Source: an uncultured Actinomycetes bacterium (lineage in GTDB: Bacteria; Actinomycetota; Actinomycetes; Nanopelagicales; Nanopelagicaceae). From it: a stretch of DNA of 6,428 bases. The notes under the pieces were generated by a model. It did no database searches and was not told the DNA's origin. It was given only the letters and a program-made list of their open reading frames with translations. The translations under genes and the position numbers were made by a program. How positions within the stretch are numbered: the first letter of the stretch is position 1; each line of letters starts with the position of its first letter. Positions 1-6,418 of this stretch are shown here, one piece after another. The stretch is taken from assembly GCA_903892335.1 (NCBI GenBank), contig CAITID010000152.1, positions 1 through 6,428 of the forward strand, written 5' to 3'.

Positions 1-399
1 AATAATTAAAATCCCCTTAAAACCTTCATCAGTTATTAGAGGAAGTGCCCCACCATGAATTGCATGTGTTTCATCTTGTAAATTATTTTCTTTATGCCAA
101 TCAATTCCACGCTCCTCAGCAGAAACTCTTTCATACATAGTTGAATGCTGCTTTAACTTAACCACTGCCACTTTACGATTTATCCACCAGTCATTTTCAG
201 GTTTTGAACCCTGTAAAGAAGCGTGGAAAACGACCCATTCCCCAATTCGAATCTGAACTGCAATGGGGACTTTTCTTTGATTACCTAAGGTAGTTGCAAT
301 ATTACCGATTTCAACTGCGTCTGAATTTATAAGTGAGGGAAGCCTTAAGATTTTCTCTTCTTCAAGCAAGCCTTTTCCCGTAAAACCCCCAGTAGTCAT
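1..399 (-). CDS. UPF0303 family protein (GlcG/HbpS-like fold), C-terminus cut off by window edge
   Basis: The reading frame is open from an ATG at 399 to the left edge, giving 133 residues with no stop. The family is usually about 150-165 residues (from memory), so roughly 20-30 C-terminal residues lie outside. The translation follows the UPF0303 pattern: an N-terminal helix LLEEEKILRLPS (residues 11-22), the strand pair around IAVQIRIGEWVVFHASLQG (46-64), the NDWWINRKVAVV helix (69-80), the QHSTMYE segment (84-90), and the HAIHGGALPL signature (112-121). Relatives are called heme-degrading domain or DUF336/GlcG-like proteins, and yeast Ybr137w belongs to the family; the biochemical role is unsettled. 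The ATG was chosen because the frame closes at a TAG (427-429) and no other usual start lies between. No good ribosome site precedes it, only a weak AAGAG about 15 bases upstream. It starts 23 bases after the SDR gene ends and is probably co-transcribed. It has no obvious tie to glycan chemistry. Family assignment is fairly secure; function is not. Confidence 0.82.
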   Translation of the reverse strand, partial: MTTGGFTGKGLLEEEKILRLPSLINSDAVEIGNIATTLGNQRKVPIAVQIRIGEWVVFHASLQGSKPENDWWINRKVAVVKLKQHSTMYERVSAEERGIDWHKENNLQDETHAIHGGALPLITDEGFKGILII

Positions 400-422
400 G
401 ACAATTAACTTAATACTCTTGG

Positions 423-1376
423 CTAGCTACGGAGATAATCAGCAATATCTCTAATAATTTGCTCAAGCTCAACTTCCGGAGTCCATCCAACAATTTTCTT
501 AATCCTTGAAATATCGGGCACGCGTCGTTGTATATCCTCAAATCCTGCAGAGTATGCCTCCGAGTACGGCACTTGGATTATTTTTGAGCTAGATTTGGTA
601 ATTTCAATAACTTTTTTTGCTAAAGACATAATTGATATTTGCTGGTTATTACCTACATTTAAAACTTTTCCGATAGTACCTTCCGACTTCATTACTAGTA
701 TAAGTGCATTAATAACATCACTCACATGACAAAAACATCGTATTTGATCGCCGCTGCCATAAACGGGAAGGTTATTACCTTTCAGTGCAAATCCAATAAA
801 TCTAGGTAAGACCATGCCATATTTGCCTACTTGCCGAGGACCCACTGTATTAAACAGCCGAACTAGTCGTACTGGTAATCCTTTTTCTTGATAATAAAAG
901 TAACCAAGACTCTCGTCAATGGCTTTTGCCTCGCTATAAGACCAGCGCGATTTTAAGGGATGGCCAAGTAGACGATCATCGTCTTCAGACAAAAATTCTT
1001 TAGTATTTTTACCATATATTTCGCTCGTCGAAGTTATCAATATCGGTTTTTTATGCTTATTAGCAGATGCTAAAACAATCTCTGTTCCCCTTACATTAGT
1101 TATTATACTTTCAAGTGGCTTATTTACAATATTAAGTACGCCAAGTGCCGCTGCCAAATGTACAACATAGTCAGAACTTGCTACCAATTTATCAACTAGA
1201 CCTTCATCTAGAATACTGCCTTCATAGAAATCAAAACTATTGCTGAAACTTGAAATGTTATTTTTATCACCGGTTGATAAATTATCTAATATTACGACTT
1301 GATTCCCCATTGAAACCAACTTTTCTGATAGATGCGACCCAATAAACCCGGCGCCACCTGTTAATAGATACTTCAC
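423..1376 (-). CDS. NAD-dependent nucleotide-sugar epimerase/decarboxylase (extended SDR)
   Basis: This 317-residue cytoplasmic enzyme belongs to the extended short-chain dehydrogenase family. Visible motifs are the NAD-binding TGGAGFIG (residues 6-13), HLAA (73-76), the STSEIYG block (116-122), the catalytic YSEAK (Tyr147, Lys151), RLFNTVGPRQ (173-182), and a C-terminal sugar-nucleotide-binding part with RCFCHVSD (213-220) and RRVPD (284-288). The Thr-Ser-Glu just before the YG is the arrangement I recall for UDP-glucuronate decarboxylases, and also for GDP-mannose 4,6-dehydratases; C4-epimerases usually have Ser-Ser there. Decarboxylation of a UDP-uronic acid is therefore my first guess, with 4-epimerisation as the alternative. 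Translation starts at a GTG that overlaps the stop codon of the upstream dehydrogenase (GTGA, 1373-1376). That indicates translational coupling and consecutive steps on one sugar. No strong ribosome site precedes it. The length is normal for the family and I see no frameshift. The family call is secure; substrate and reaction type are not. Confidence 0.9.
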   Translation of the reverse strand: MKYLLTGGAGFIGSHLSEKLVSMGNQVVILDNLSTGDKNNISSFSNSFDFYEGSILDEGLVDKLVASSDYVVHLAAALGVLNIVNKPLESIITNVRGTEIVLASANKHKKPILITSTSEIYGKNTKEFLSEDDDRLLGHPLKSRWSYSEAKAIDESLGYFYYQEKGLPVRLVRLFNTVGPRQVGKYGMVLPRFIGFALKGNNLPVYGSGDQIRCFCHVSDVINALILVMKSEGTIGKVLNVGNNQQISIMSLAKKVIEITKSSSKIIQVPYSEAYSAGFEDIQRRVPDISRIKKIVGWTPEVELEQIIRDIADYLRS

Positions 1377-2569
1377 TGTATTGATTCTCTAGTATTCAAA
1401 ATAGGTAGGTCTCGGAGCTTGGTTAAATCAAGATAATCATGGGGAGTAGCAATAATGGCCAGGTCATATTCATCGCTCAATGGAACAGATGTTTCTCCAT
1501 TCCATGCCTCGACTAAATCATCATGCCAAAAAACTTCTGCACCTTCAATTCTAAGCTCTCTTATTAATGAAGCTACCGGAGTTTCTCGTGTATCACTCAT
1601 ATTAGGCTTATAAGAAATTCCAATAACTAAAATTCTTTTTTTTGATAGTGTTCCTAAACGTAGAAATGCCTGCTTTACAAAATAAAGAGGCATTTGATGG
1701 TTTACTTTTATTGCTAAGTCAATAAAATCAGTAGAAACTCCAATATTTTTAGCTCTATTTGCAAGATAAATGGGATCAATGGGTATGCAGTGCCCCCCTA
1801 TTCCAATACTTGGATAAAAAGTCATAAAGCCATATGGTTTTGACGCTGCTGCATGTATCACTTCATTAATACTAATTCCAATTTTCTGACAATAAATGAA
1901 AAATTCATTTATGAAAGAGATATTAACTAGCCTAAAAGAATTTTCAAGCAACTTAGCTGTTTCTGCCACTTCTAGCGAACTGCATTCAATAATCGTATCA
2001 ATGAATCTAGAATAAAACTTTACCGCTGCATTCAAACCATCTTTATTTAATGCTGATACTAACTTTGGAGTATTTCGAATATTCCATAATGGATTTTTTG
2101 GATCAACTCGCTCTGGTGAGAATGCCAAGAAAAAACTTGTATCATGTAAGCCAGAGATGCTAGTCAGAAGTGGAAGTACAGTTTCTCGAGTAGTTCCGGT
2201 TTCAACTGTGGATTCAATAATTACAAGTGAACCAGGTCTCACAAATTTTGCAGCCGTTTTTGTAGCTGAAATCAAATAACTTAAGTCTGGTGTATGTTCT
2301 GCATTTAGTGGTGTTGGGACGCAGATTACTAAAACATCAAAGATATACTCGCCAATCAGTTCAGTGACAACCTTAAAACTATCTGAACTTAGAGAATTAC
2401 TGACTGTATCGTCTGATATATCTTCAACGGTACTGATACCAGAGTTGAGTTGTGAAACTTTGCTCAGGCTTGTGTCGATTCCTACAATAGAGTACCCCGA
2501 TTTGTGAGCCTCGATTGCTAGTGGCAAGCCCACATAACCGAGCCCAAAAATCGCAATTTTATTCATCAT
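1373..2569 (-). CDS. UDP-sugar 6-dehydrogenase, WbpA/WecC (UDP-HexNAc) type
   Basis: This 398-residue cytoplasmic enzyme oxidises C6 of a nucleotide sugar to the carboxylate using two NAD+. The N-terminal Rossmann domain carries GLGYVG (residues 9-14). CVPTPLN (83-89) and ESTVETGTT (119-127) follow, then FSPERVDP (150-157) and the central helix with AETAKLLENSFR (202-213). The catalytic cysteine is Cys261 in GIGGHCIPIDPIYL. The C-terminal domain begins near GISYKPNMSDTRETP (317-331). The GGHCIPIDP form of the active site is typical of enzymes acting on UDP-N-acetylhexosamines (WbpA, WecC, TviB), whereas UDP-glucose dehydrogenases usually read GGSCFPKD. The likely product is a UDP-N-acetylhexosaminuronic acid; the exact epimer cannot be read off. 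Two ATG codons stand in tandem (2569 and 2566) and either could start. Neither has a clear ribosome site, and the upstream gene stops only 11 bases before, so coupled translation is likely. Its last codon overlaps the start of the SDR gene. Confidence 0.93.
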   Translation of the reverse strand: MMNKIAIFGLGYVGLPLAIEAHKSGYSIVGIDTSLSKVSQLNSGISTVEDISDDTVSNSLSSDSFKVVTELIGEYIFDVLVICVPTPLNAEHTPDLSYLISATKTAAKFVRPGSLVIIESTVETGTTRETVLPLLTSISGLHDTSFFLAFSPERVDPKNPLWNIRNTPKLVSALNKDGLNAAVKFYSRFIDTIIECSSLEVAETAKLLENSFRLVNISFINEFFIYCQKIGISINEVIHAAASKPYGFMTFYPSIGIGGHCIPIDPIYLANRAKNIGVSTDFIDLAIKVNHQMPLYFVKQAFLRLGTLSKKRILVIGISYKPNMSDTRETPVASLIRELRIEGAEVFWHDDLVEAWNGETSVPLSDEYDLAIIATPHDYLDLTKLRDLPILNTRESIQ

Positions 2570-2580
2570 TCAATTGTATG

Positions 2581-4428
2581 TCACGAAACTAAATCAATTT
2601 TAGCTTCAACTGCTTGTTCTGAATTCGGAAAATACTTGATAATGTGCGATTTAACCCTCAGCATATTATCGAGATCTCCGTTAACTCTATACAACTGACC
2701 TAGTATAAGATAATTTCGCGCATCCCATGGGTTTATGTTAGTAATCTGGTCTCTTCTTTGTATAGCTCGTTTTATATCACCATTCAGATAATAGTTAGTT
2801 GCCAGATACTCCTGTGCAATTTCATTTCTAGGATCCTTAGCAATAATTTCTTCTAATTCGAACATTCCATCCTGGATTAAACCCATTTCAATGAGAAGCA
2901 TAGCTATTTCTCTCTTATATTCATCATTCATTAATGGTAAACTGAAAATTTTATTAGAGTGTTCTTTTAAGAGTGGTGCCAGTTGTTTATTGTCAGGATT
3001 ATAAAATGCTCTAGCTTGGTATACTAGAGATTCTCCCCTCAATATAAAAGCGCCAAAGACAATTACAACCATTACAAATAAACTAGAAAATAAAGGTTGC
3101 TTAATTGGTATTGATAACTTGTTGTCTATTTGAATTCTATTTCCAGGTTCAACTATATTACCTTTAGTTTTCAGATAAAGTCCCACAAGGGCCCCACTCA
3201 GTAGCCAACCTAATACGCTCGCGCCTGGTGAATCAATAGAAACATAAGATTGAGCCTGATAAACTAACCAGGCAGCAAATAGTGTCGAGATAAAAATACG
3301 GTTAGATGCTTTACTTTTTTTTATTGCAAGTATGCTTATAATAAATATATATACGATAATCGCTAGGTAAATGACCCCAACAAAAATTCCTGCAGTTGCA
3401 AAAAATTGAATAGGTACATTGTGTGCATTGTTACTTGTAATTGCAAAACCATATTTCAAAGGATATTCTAAATCTCTGTATTCCCTAAAATACGATCCAT
3501 AACGATCTAAACCCACACCAAACCAAGGGTTCGATTGAAACATTTCTAAGCCAGCTTTGAAGTAATAACCTCTGACAGTTACTGAACTTTTATACAGTAA
3601 TGAACTCATGGGGCCAATTTGTAATATTCCTAAAACCGCAAGTGTGCCAGCAGCGCCAATAAATAATGTAAATAGTCGACCAATAAAGGCTCGTACAGAA
3701 TAGAGATAAACCGCTGTAGTGAATCCGAAGCCTATAAAAATTGACAACAATCCTTGCCGAGCATCTGTCAAGTAGATTGTATATACCAAAAGTAAAGTAA
3801 CAACAGAGCCAAAAATTCTAACAAATTTATTAAATTGATGATTTAAACATGATCCGTACGTTATCGTTGCAACAATAGCCATAATAGCTGCAGAAAAATT
3901 GGGATTTCCGGCTGTTGTTATCACGGAATTATATGGGTTATTCCATTGAATAAAGTCTTTTCCTAGGCTTTGCATTACACCGTAGATTGATAAAATTGAT
4001 CCTATGGTTAGCGCAAAATTTAAAAATTTAGAAGCGGTACCAAAATTGACTACTAACGCAGCAGCAGTTGAAATAACTACTAGGCTAGAATATTGGAGAA
4101 ATCCATTTAATCTTCCCGGTACACCAATTATTGATGTATGAAGGTTATCAGACATCACAGTACTAAGAGATAGAAATATCACAAAAAAGGACATAAGACA
4201 TAGCCAAACCTTGATTGGTTTCGCTGAATAATTGCTCTTCGGAAAACTAAATAAAAGATACCCTATTAACCATGCTGCAGTAATTAACAGTGTTACAAAC
4301 TTAATTGCGTTTATTGGGTCACGCAAGTTAGGAGTTATTGATAAAATTATTACTGCTGAACCTAAATATAGTATTTTTAGAACTGCTACTTCGTATGGAG
4401 GTTTATCTAAAATTTTTTTTAATGACAT
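2581..4428 (-). CDS. O-antigen ligase/polymerase-like (Wzy_C) membrane protein with C-terminal TPR domain
   Basis: This 615-residue protein begins with a polytopic membrane region of about 11-13 hydrophobic segments (roughly residues 13-32, 40-60, 72-90, 112-130, 136-152, 175-195, 203-220, 225-243, 248-270, 340-368, 377-395, 402-418, 446-464). Between two of them lies the long extracytoplasmic loop typical of the Wzy_C family: RGYYFKAGLEMF (286-297), NPWFGVGLDRYGSYFREYR (300-318) and NNAHNVPIQ (333-341). GNPNF (174-178) and DARQGLL (222-228) are also characteristic. Residues from about 500 to 615 form TPR-like helix pairs, for example NEIAQEYLATNYYLNGDIKR and ARNYLILGQLYRVNGD. Proteins of this class polymerise glycan repeat units or transfer them to lipid or protein acceptors; which applies here is unknown. 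The start ATG lacks a Shine-Dalgarno sequence, so it may have a very short or no leader. A run of eight A's falls within codons 3-6. The gene follows the surface-protein gene after an 81-base gap with a hairpin, and precedes two sugar-nucleotide genes. Confidence 0.88.
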   Translation of the reverse strand: MSLKKILDKPPYEVAVLKILYLGSAVIILSITPNLRDPINAIKFVTLLITAAWLIGYLLFSFPKSNYSAKPIKVWLCLMSFFVIFLSLSTVMSDNLHTSIIGVPGRLNGFLQYSSLVVISTAAALVVNFGTASKFLNFALTIGSILSIYGVMQSLGKDFIQWNNPYNSVITTAGNPNFSAAIMAIVATITYGSCLNHQFNKFVRIFGSVVTLLLVYTIYLTDARQGLLSIFIGFGFTTAVYLYSVRAFIGRLFTLFIGAAGTLAVLGILQIGPMSSLLYKSSVTVRGYYFKAGLEMFQSNPWFGVGLDRYGSYFREYRDLEYPLKYGFAITSNNAHNVPIQFFATAGIFVGVIYLAIIVYIFIISILAIKKSKASNRIFISTLFAAWLVYQAQSYVSIDSPGASVLGWLLSGALVGLYLKTKGNIVEPGNRIQIDNKLSIPIKQPLFSSLFVMVVIVFGAFILRGESLVYQARAFYNPDNKQLAPLLKEHSNKIFSLPLMNDEYKREIAMLLIEMGLIQDGMFELEEIIAKDPRNEIAQEYLATNYYLNGDIKRAIQRRDQITNINPWDARNYLILGQLYRVNGDLDNMLRVKSHIIKYFPNSEQAVEAKIDLVS

Positions 4429-4448
4429 AAGGTGAGTCTACATTAAGG

Positions 4449-4488
4449 CACGAGGGCCTAAACCCATAATTGGATTTAGGCCCTCGTG
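4449..4488 (-). terminator. Perfect 14-bp hairpin after the surface-protein gene, likely terminator or attenuator
   Basis: The arms at 4449-4462 (CACGAGGGCCTAAA on the plus strand) and 4475-4488 are perfectly complementary over 14 bases, 8 of them one continuous GC-rich block, around a 12-base loop. The hairpin begins 21 bases after the stop codon of the surface-protein gene and ends 20 bases before the next start codon. On the minus strand it is followed only by CCTTAATG, without a proper U-run, so termination may be inefficient or need other factors. Some read-through into the glycan genes is plausible, and this would keep the surface protein more abundant than the downstream enzymes. mRNA 3'-end protection is an alternative role. 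Confidence 0.72.
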
Positions 4489-4509
4489 GTTATTTCAGAA
4501 ACTGGCTAT

Positions 4510-6303
4510 TTACGCCTTTACCTTCTTCTGAATCTTAAGGACCAAGTTTGTAAGTGTTGTAATCAAGGTCTTTAATGAAGCAACAGTCGTTGCTAATGCA
4601 TTTACAGCAGCAAGAGCAGCAGCTCCGCTATCTGTAACAGTTGCAGTAGCAGTCAGTTTTACTTGACCTGCAGTAGGCAAGTCTGAACCGCCAGTGACAG
4701 TCGCAACCATAGATCCACCAGCCATCGGCATATATGTTGTATATGTCTTAACAGGAACAGTTCCTGTTTTTGTCGGATCAGCTAGATTTGGTGCTGCTGT
4801 TGTTGGTGACACTGTTGTGTAATCAGATGCGCTTCCATTTCCAACTGCCTGGTTAAATGTAATTCCACCAGTCAGATATAGATTGGTATATGCGCGTGCT
4901 GATACCGGTTTTCCTGCAGTGTCTAAGACAGTTACAGTCAAAGTTGCCTTCTCACCTGGAGCATAAGAAGCCTTGTCCCATGCAATTGACATAGATGCTG
5001 GGGCAGCTGTAGTTACAGTTGCAGTCACAGCATTTGATGCCACAGTAGATGCTGCCACAGTAGCTGCATCACGAATAGTGATTGCAGTGGTACCTGAAGC
5101 AACTCCGGTAATGGCACACTCATGACGTGCGCGGGCAGCCACGTATGAACATGATGTTCCGGCATTGCTGGCTGTAGCAACTGTTCCAGAGTGGACATAA
5201 AGTGTTCCACCATAAACCACGCCAGAAGCATCCTTAGCAACTGCAGCGATAGCTGTTGTACTACCAGCTCCTGCTGCTGAGTTAATTAATGATGCAACGA
5301 TTGTGGCTGGGGCTGCTCCATAGAATGTTGCAGTTTTGGACGCAAATGTGACTGAAGGAGTTGTGACTGTAATTAACGCACTACCAGCAGTACCATCTCC
5401 ATAAAGCCCAATACTCATGTCTGTAGAGTACGCCAGAGTTAATGACCTACCTTTAATTGTGCCAGCTGCATTTCCAACTTGACCAATCGTTGTAGTCACT
5501 GTGACCGATTCGCTTGCGGAGTTAGTGTTTCCAGAGTTTCGCAGCTTTACGGTCAAATATCCTATCGGAGTAGCCGAAGCCGCTGATGATCCAAGAACTG
5601 CTTCATCAGCACTTGCGGCAGTAGTAGTTGCGAGCCATAGCTGCGAATTCACTGCAGAAGCAACAGTAGTCGTGGTTGTGGTGGTTGCAATCGTCGCAGT
5701 TATATCCTTAGTTACAGTGTTGGCAGCAACTAAAGTACCTGAATCGTAGTACCTAAAAATCACTGAGTAGTTGTAAGTTCCTGCTGCTAACCCGCTGGGG
5801 GTTGTGCTCGCAGAGTCCAGTTGGAATCTGAATGAAGCACCAATGTAGCCCACGCCGTTAGTTACAAGGTTGGTATCTATTCCAACTGTAAACTGCTTAG
5901 TAATTCCTGCATAAGTTGTAGCAGAATCTGTTAAGAAGCCAGTTTTTAAAAGATTGGTACCGTTTTGACGCACAATACTCTCAGTCAACAACGGTGTGTC
6001 GGTGTCAACCCAAGTTGAAACGTTTGCTGTGTCAACTAATGTTAGGTTAGCGCCCAATGTAGTTCCGATTTTTGGAACAATTTGGACTTCTACCCTGTCG
6101 GTGGTGCCACCGCTAAGAGCTGTAAAAGATACAGTTCCTGCAGTTGTTGAGTCTTGAACAGATGCAGTTGGGGTTGCATTTGTAACTGCACTCACTGATA
6201 TTGCACTAAATGCCGCATTTGATGGTACCGAGCTAAGTACGCCCAGACCCAAAGCAGCAACAGCAACAAGCGCAATGCGCTTGAAGTTTGTCTTTGTAGA
6301 CAT
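4510..6303 (-). CDS. Secreted Thr/Ser/Ala-rich surface (S-layer-like) protein with Ig-like region
   Basis: The start chosen is the ATG at 6303, because AAAGGA lies just upstream and a classic signal peptide follows: basic NFKR (residues 6-9), hydrophobic core IALVAVAALGLGVL, and probable cleavage after SNA (residue 30). An in-frame GTG at 6405 would place 34 hydrophilic residues before it and cover the leader hairpins; I reject it. The 597-residue precursor is rich in Thr, Ser, Ala and Val, with many short beta-type segments. Visible landmarks are a seven-Thr run (207-213), two cysteines (385 and 396) that could form a disulfide, and an Ig-like stretch with SYAPGEKATLTVTVLDTAGKPV (446-467). 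The C-terminus (about 561-595) is an amphipathic Leu/Val/Thr helix ending in basic LKIQKKVKA. There is no LPXTG signal, no terminal membrane anchor and no SLH motif that I recognise. It may be a structural envelope or S-layer protein; no enzyme motif is visible. Its GC content is clearly higher than that of the genes downstream. Confidence 0.85.
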   Translation of the reverse strand: MSTKTNFKRIALVAVAALGLGVLSSVPSNAAFSAISVSAVTNATPTASVQDSTTAGTVSFTALSGGTTDRVEVQIVPKIGTTLGANLTLVDTANVSTWVDTDTPLLTESIVRQNGTNLLKTGFLTDSATTYAGITKQFTVGIDTNLVTNGVGYIGASFRFQLDSASTTPSGLAAGTYNYSVIFRYYDSGTLVAANTVTKDITATIATTTTTTTVASAVNSQLWLATTTAASADEAVLGSSAASATPIGYLTVKLRNSGNTNSASESVTVTTTIGQVGNAAGTIKGRSLTLAYSTDMSIGLYGDGTAGSALITVTTPSVTFASKTATFYGAAPATIVASLINSAAGAGSTTAIAAVAKDASGVVYGGTLYVHSGTVATASNAGTSCSYVAARARHECAITGVASGTTAITIRDAATVAASTVASNAVTATVTTAAPASMSIAWDKASYAPGEKATLTVTVLDTAGKPVSARAYTNLYLTGGITFNQAVGNGSASDYTTVSPTTAAPNLADPTKTGTVPVKTYTTYMPMAGGSMVATVTGGSDLPTAGQVKLTATATVTDSGAAALAAVNALATTVASLKTLITTLTNLVLKIQKKVKA

Positions 6304-6306
6304 TTG

Positions 6307-6314
6307 TTTCCTTT
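6307..6314 (-). promoter_or_regulatory. Ribosome binding site of the surface-protein gene
   Basis: AAAGGAAA on the minus strand places the AGGA core 5 bases before the ATG at 6303. It is the only convincing Shine-Dalgarno sequence in the window, and it settles the start of the surface protein at the signal peptide rather than at the upstream GTG. It lies 10 bases downstream of the last leader hairpin and is itself unpaired in the structure I can draw. Confidence 0.8.
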
Positions 6315-6324
6315 CGTTAGTCGT

Positions 6325-6418
6325 TACCAGGAATTTCCTAGTAGCGGCTTCGAGATGAGTCGCACGTGCTGACGCATCTCTTTCCCCCTGTGATATCCGG
6401 ATCACAGGAGAAACCTGT
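6325..6418 (-). promoter_or_regulatory. Structured 5' leader of the surface-protein gene: three hairpins in tandem
   Basis: Reading in the direction of transcription, hairpin 1 pairs 6408-6401 with 6394-6387 (CCTGTGAT and ATCACAGG, 8 bp, 6-base loop). Hairpin 2 pairs GAGATG (6380-6375) with CATCTC (6357-6352). Inside it are GTC/GAC and GC/GC pairs capped by an ACGT tetraloop, with one mismatch and one bulge. Hairpin 3 pairs TACTAGGA (6343-6336) with TCCTGGTA (6332-6325), including one G-U pair, around a 3-base loop. The ribosome site and start codon follow directly. This looks like an mRNA leader that controls stability or translation of an abundant surface protein. I do not match it to a named riboswitch. 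The promoter is not identified and may lie beyond the right edge. Confidence 0.5.
6387..6418 (-). promoter_or_regulatory. Mutually exclusive stems at the 5' end of the leader
   Basis: On the minus strand, ACAGG (6418-6414) can pair with CCTGT (6408-6404) across a TTTCT loop. The same CCTGT is the 5' arm of hairpin 1, where it pairs with ACAGG inside 6391-6387. The two structures cannot form together, as in an attenuator or switch. The 8-bp hairpin 1 should be more stable than the 5-bp alternative, but the alternative can form first during transcription. Pairing is read directly from the sequence; any regulatory use is inference. Confidence 0.35.

Noticed and set aside
423..1376. dTDP-glucose 4,6-dehydratase (RmlB)
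   Set aside because: RmlB proteins carry Thr-Asp-Glu before VYG and are usually longer; here the motif is Thr-Ser-Glu, and the neighbour is a UDP-sugar dehydrogenase rather than other rml genes.
4232..4435. 67-residue plus-strand reading frame
   Set aside because: It is antisense to the membrane-protein gene, shows no family features, and its composition is what the opposite strand of hydrophobic codons would give.
5025..5240. 71-residue minus-strand reading frame rich in Leu, Met and His
   Set aside because: It lies in another frame within the surface-protein gene and arises from its repetitive Ala/Thr/Val codons.
5501..5749. 82-residue plus-strand reading frame with a Val run
   Set aside because: It is the antisense shadow of the surface-protein gene; the Val run is the complement of the Thr tract.
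6304..6405. N-terminal extension of the surface protein from a GTG at 6405 (34 extra residues)
   Set aside because: The extension is hydrophilic, would bury the signal peptide, has no ribosome site, and coincides with the leader hairpins. The ATG at 6303 has a good AAAGGA upstream and a textbook signal peptide.
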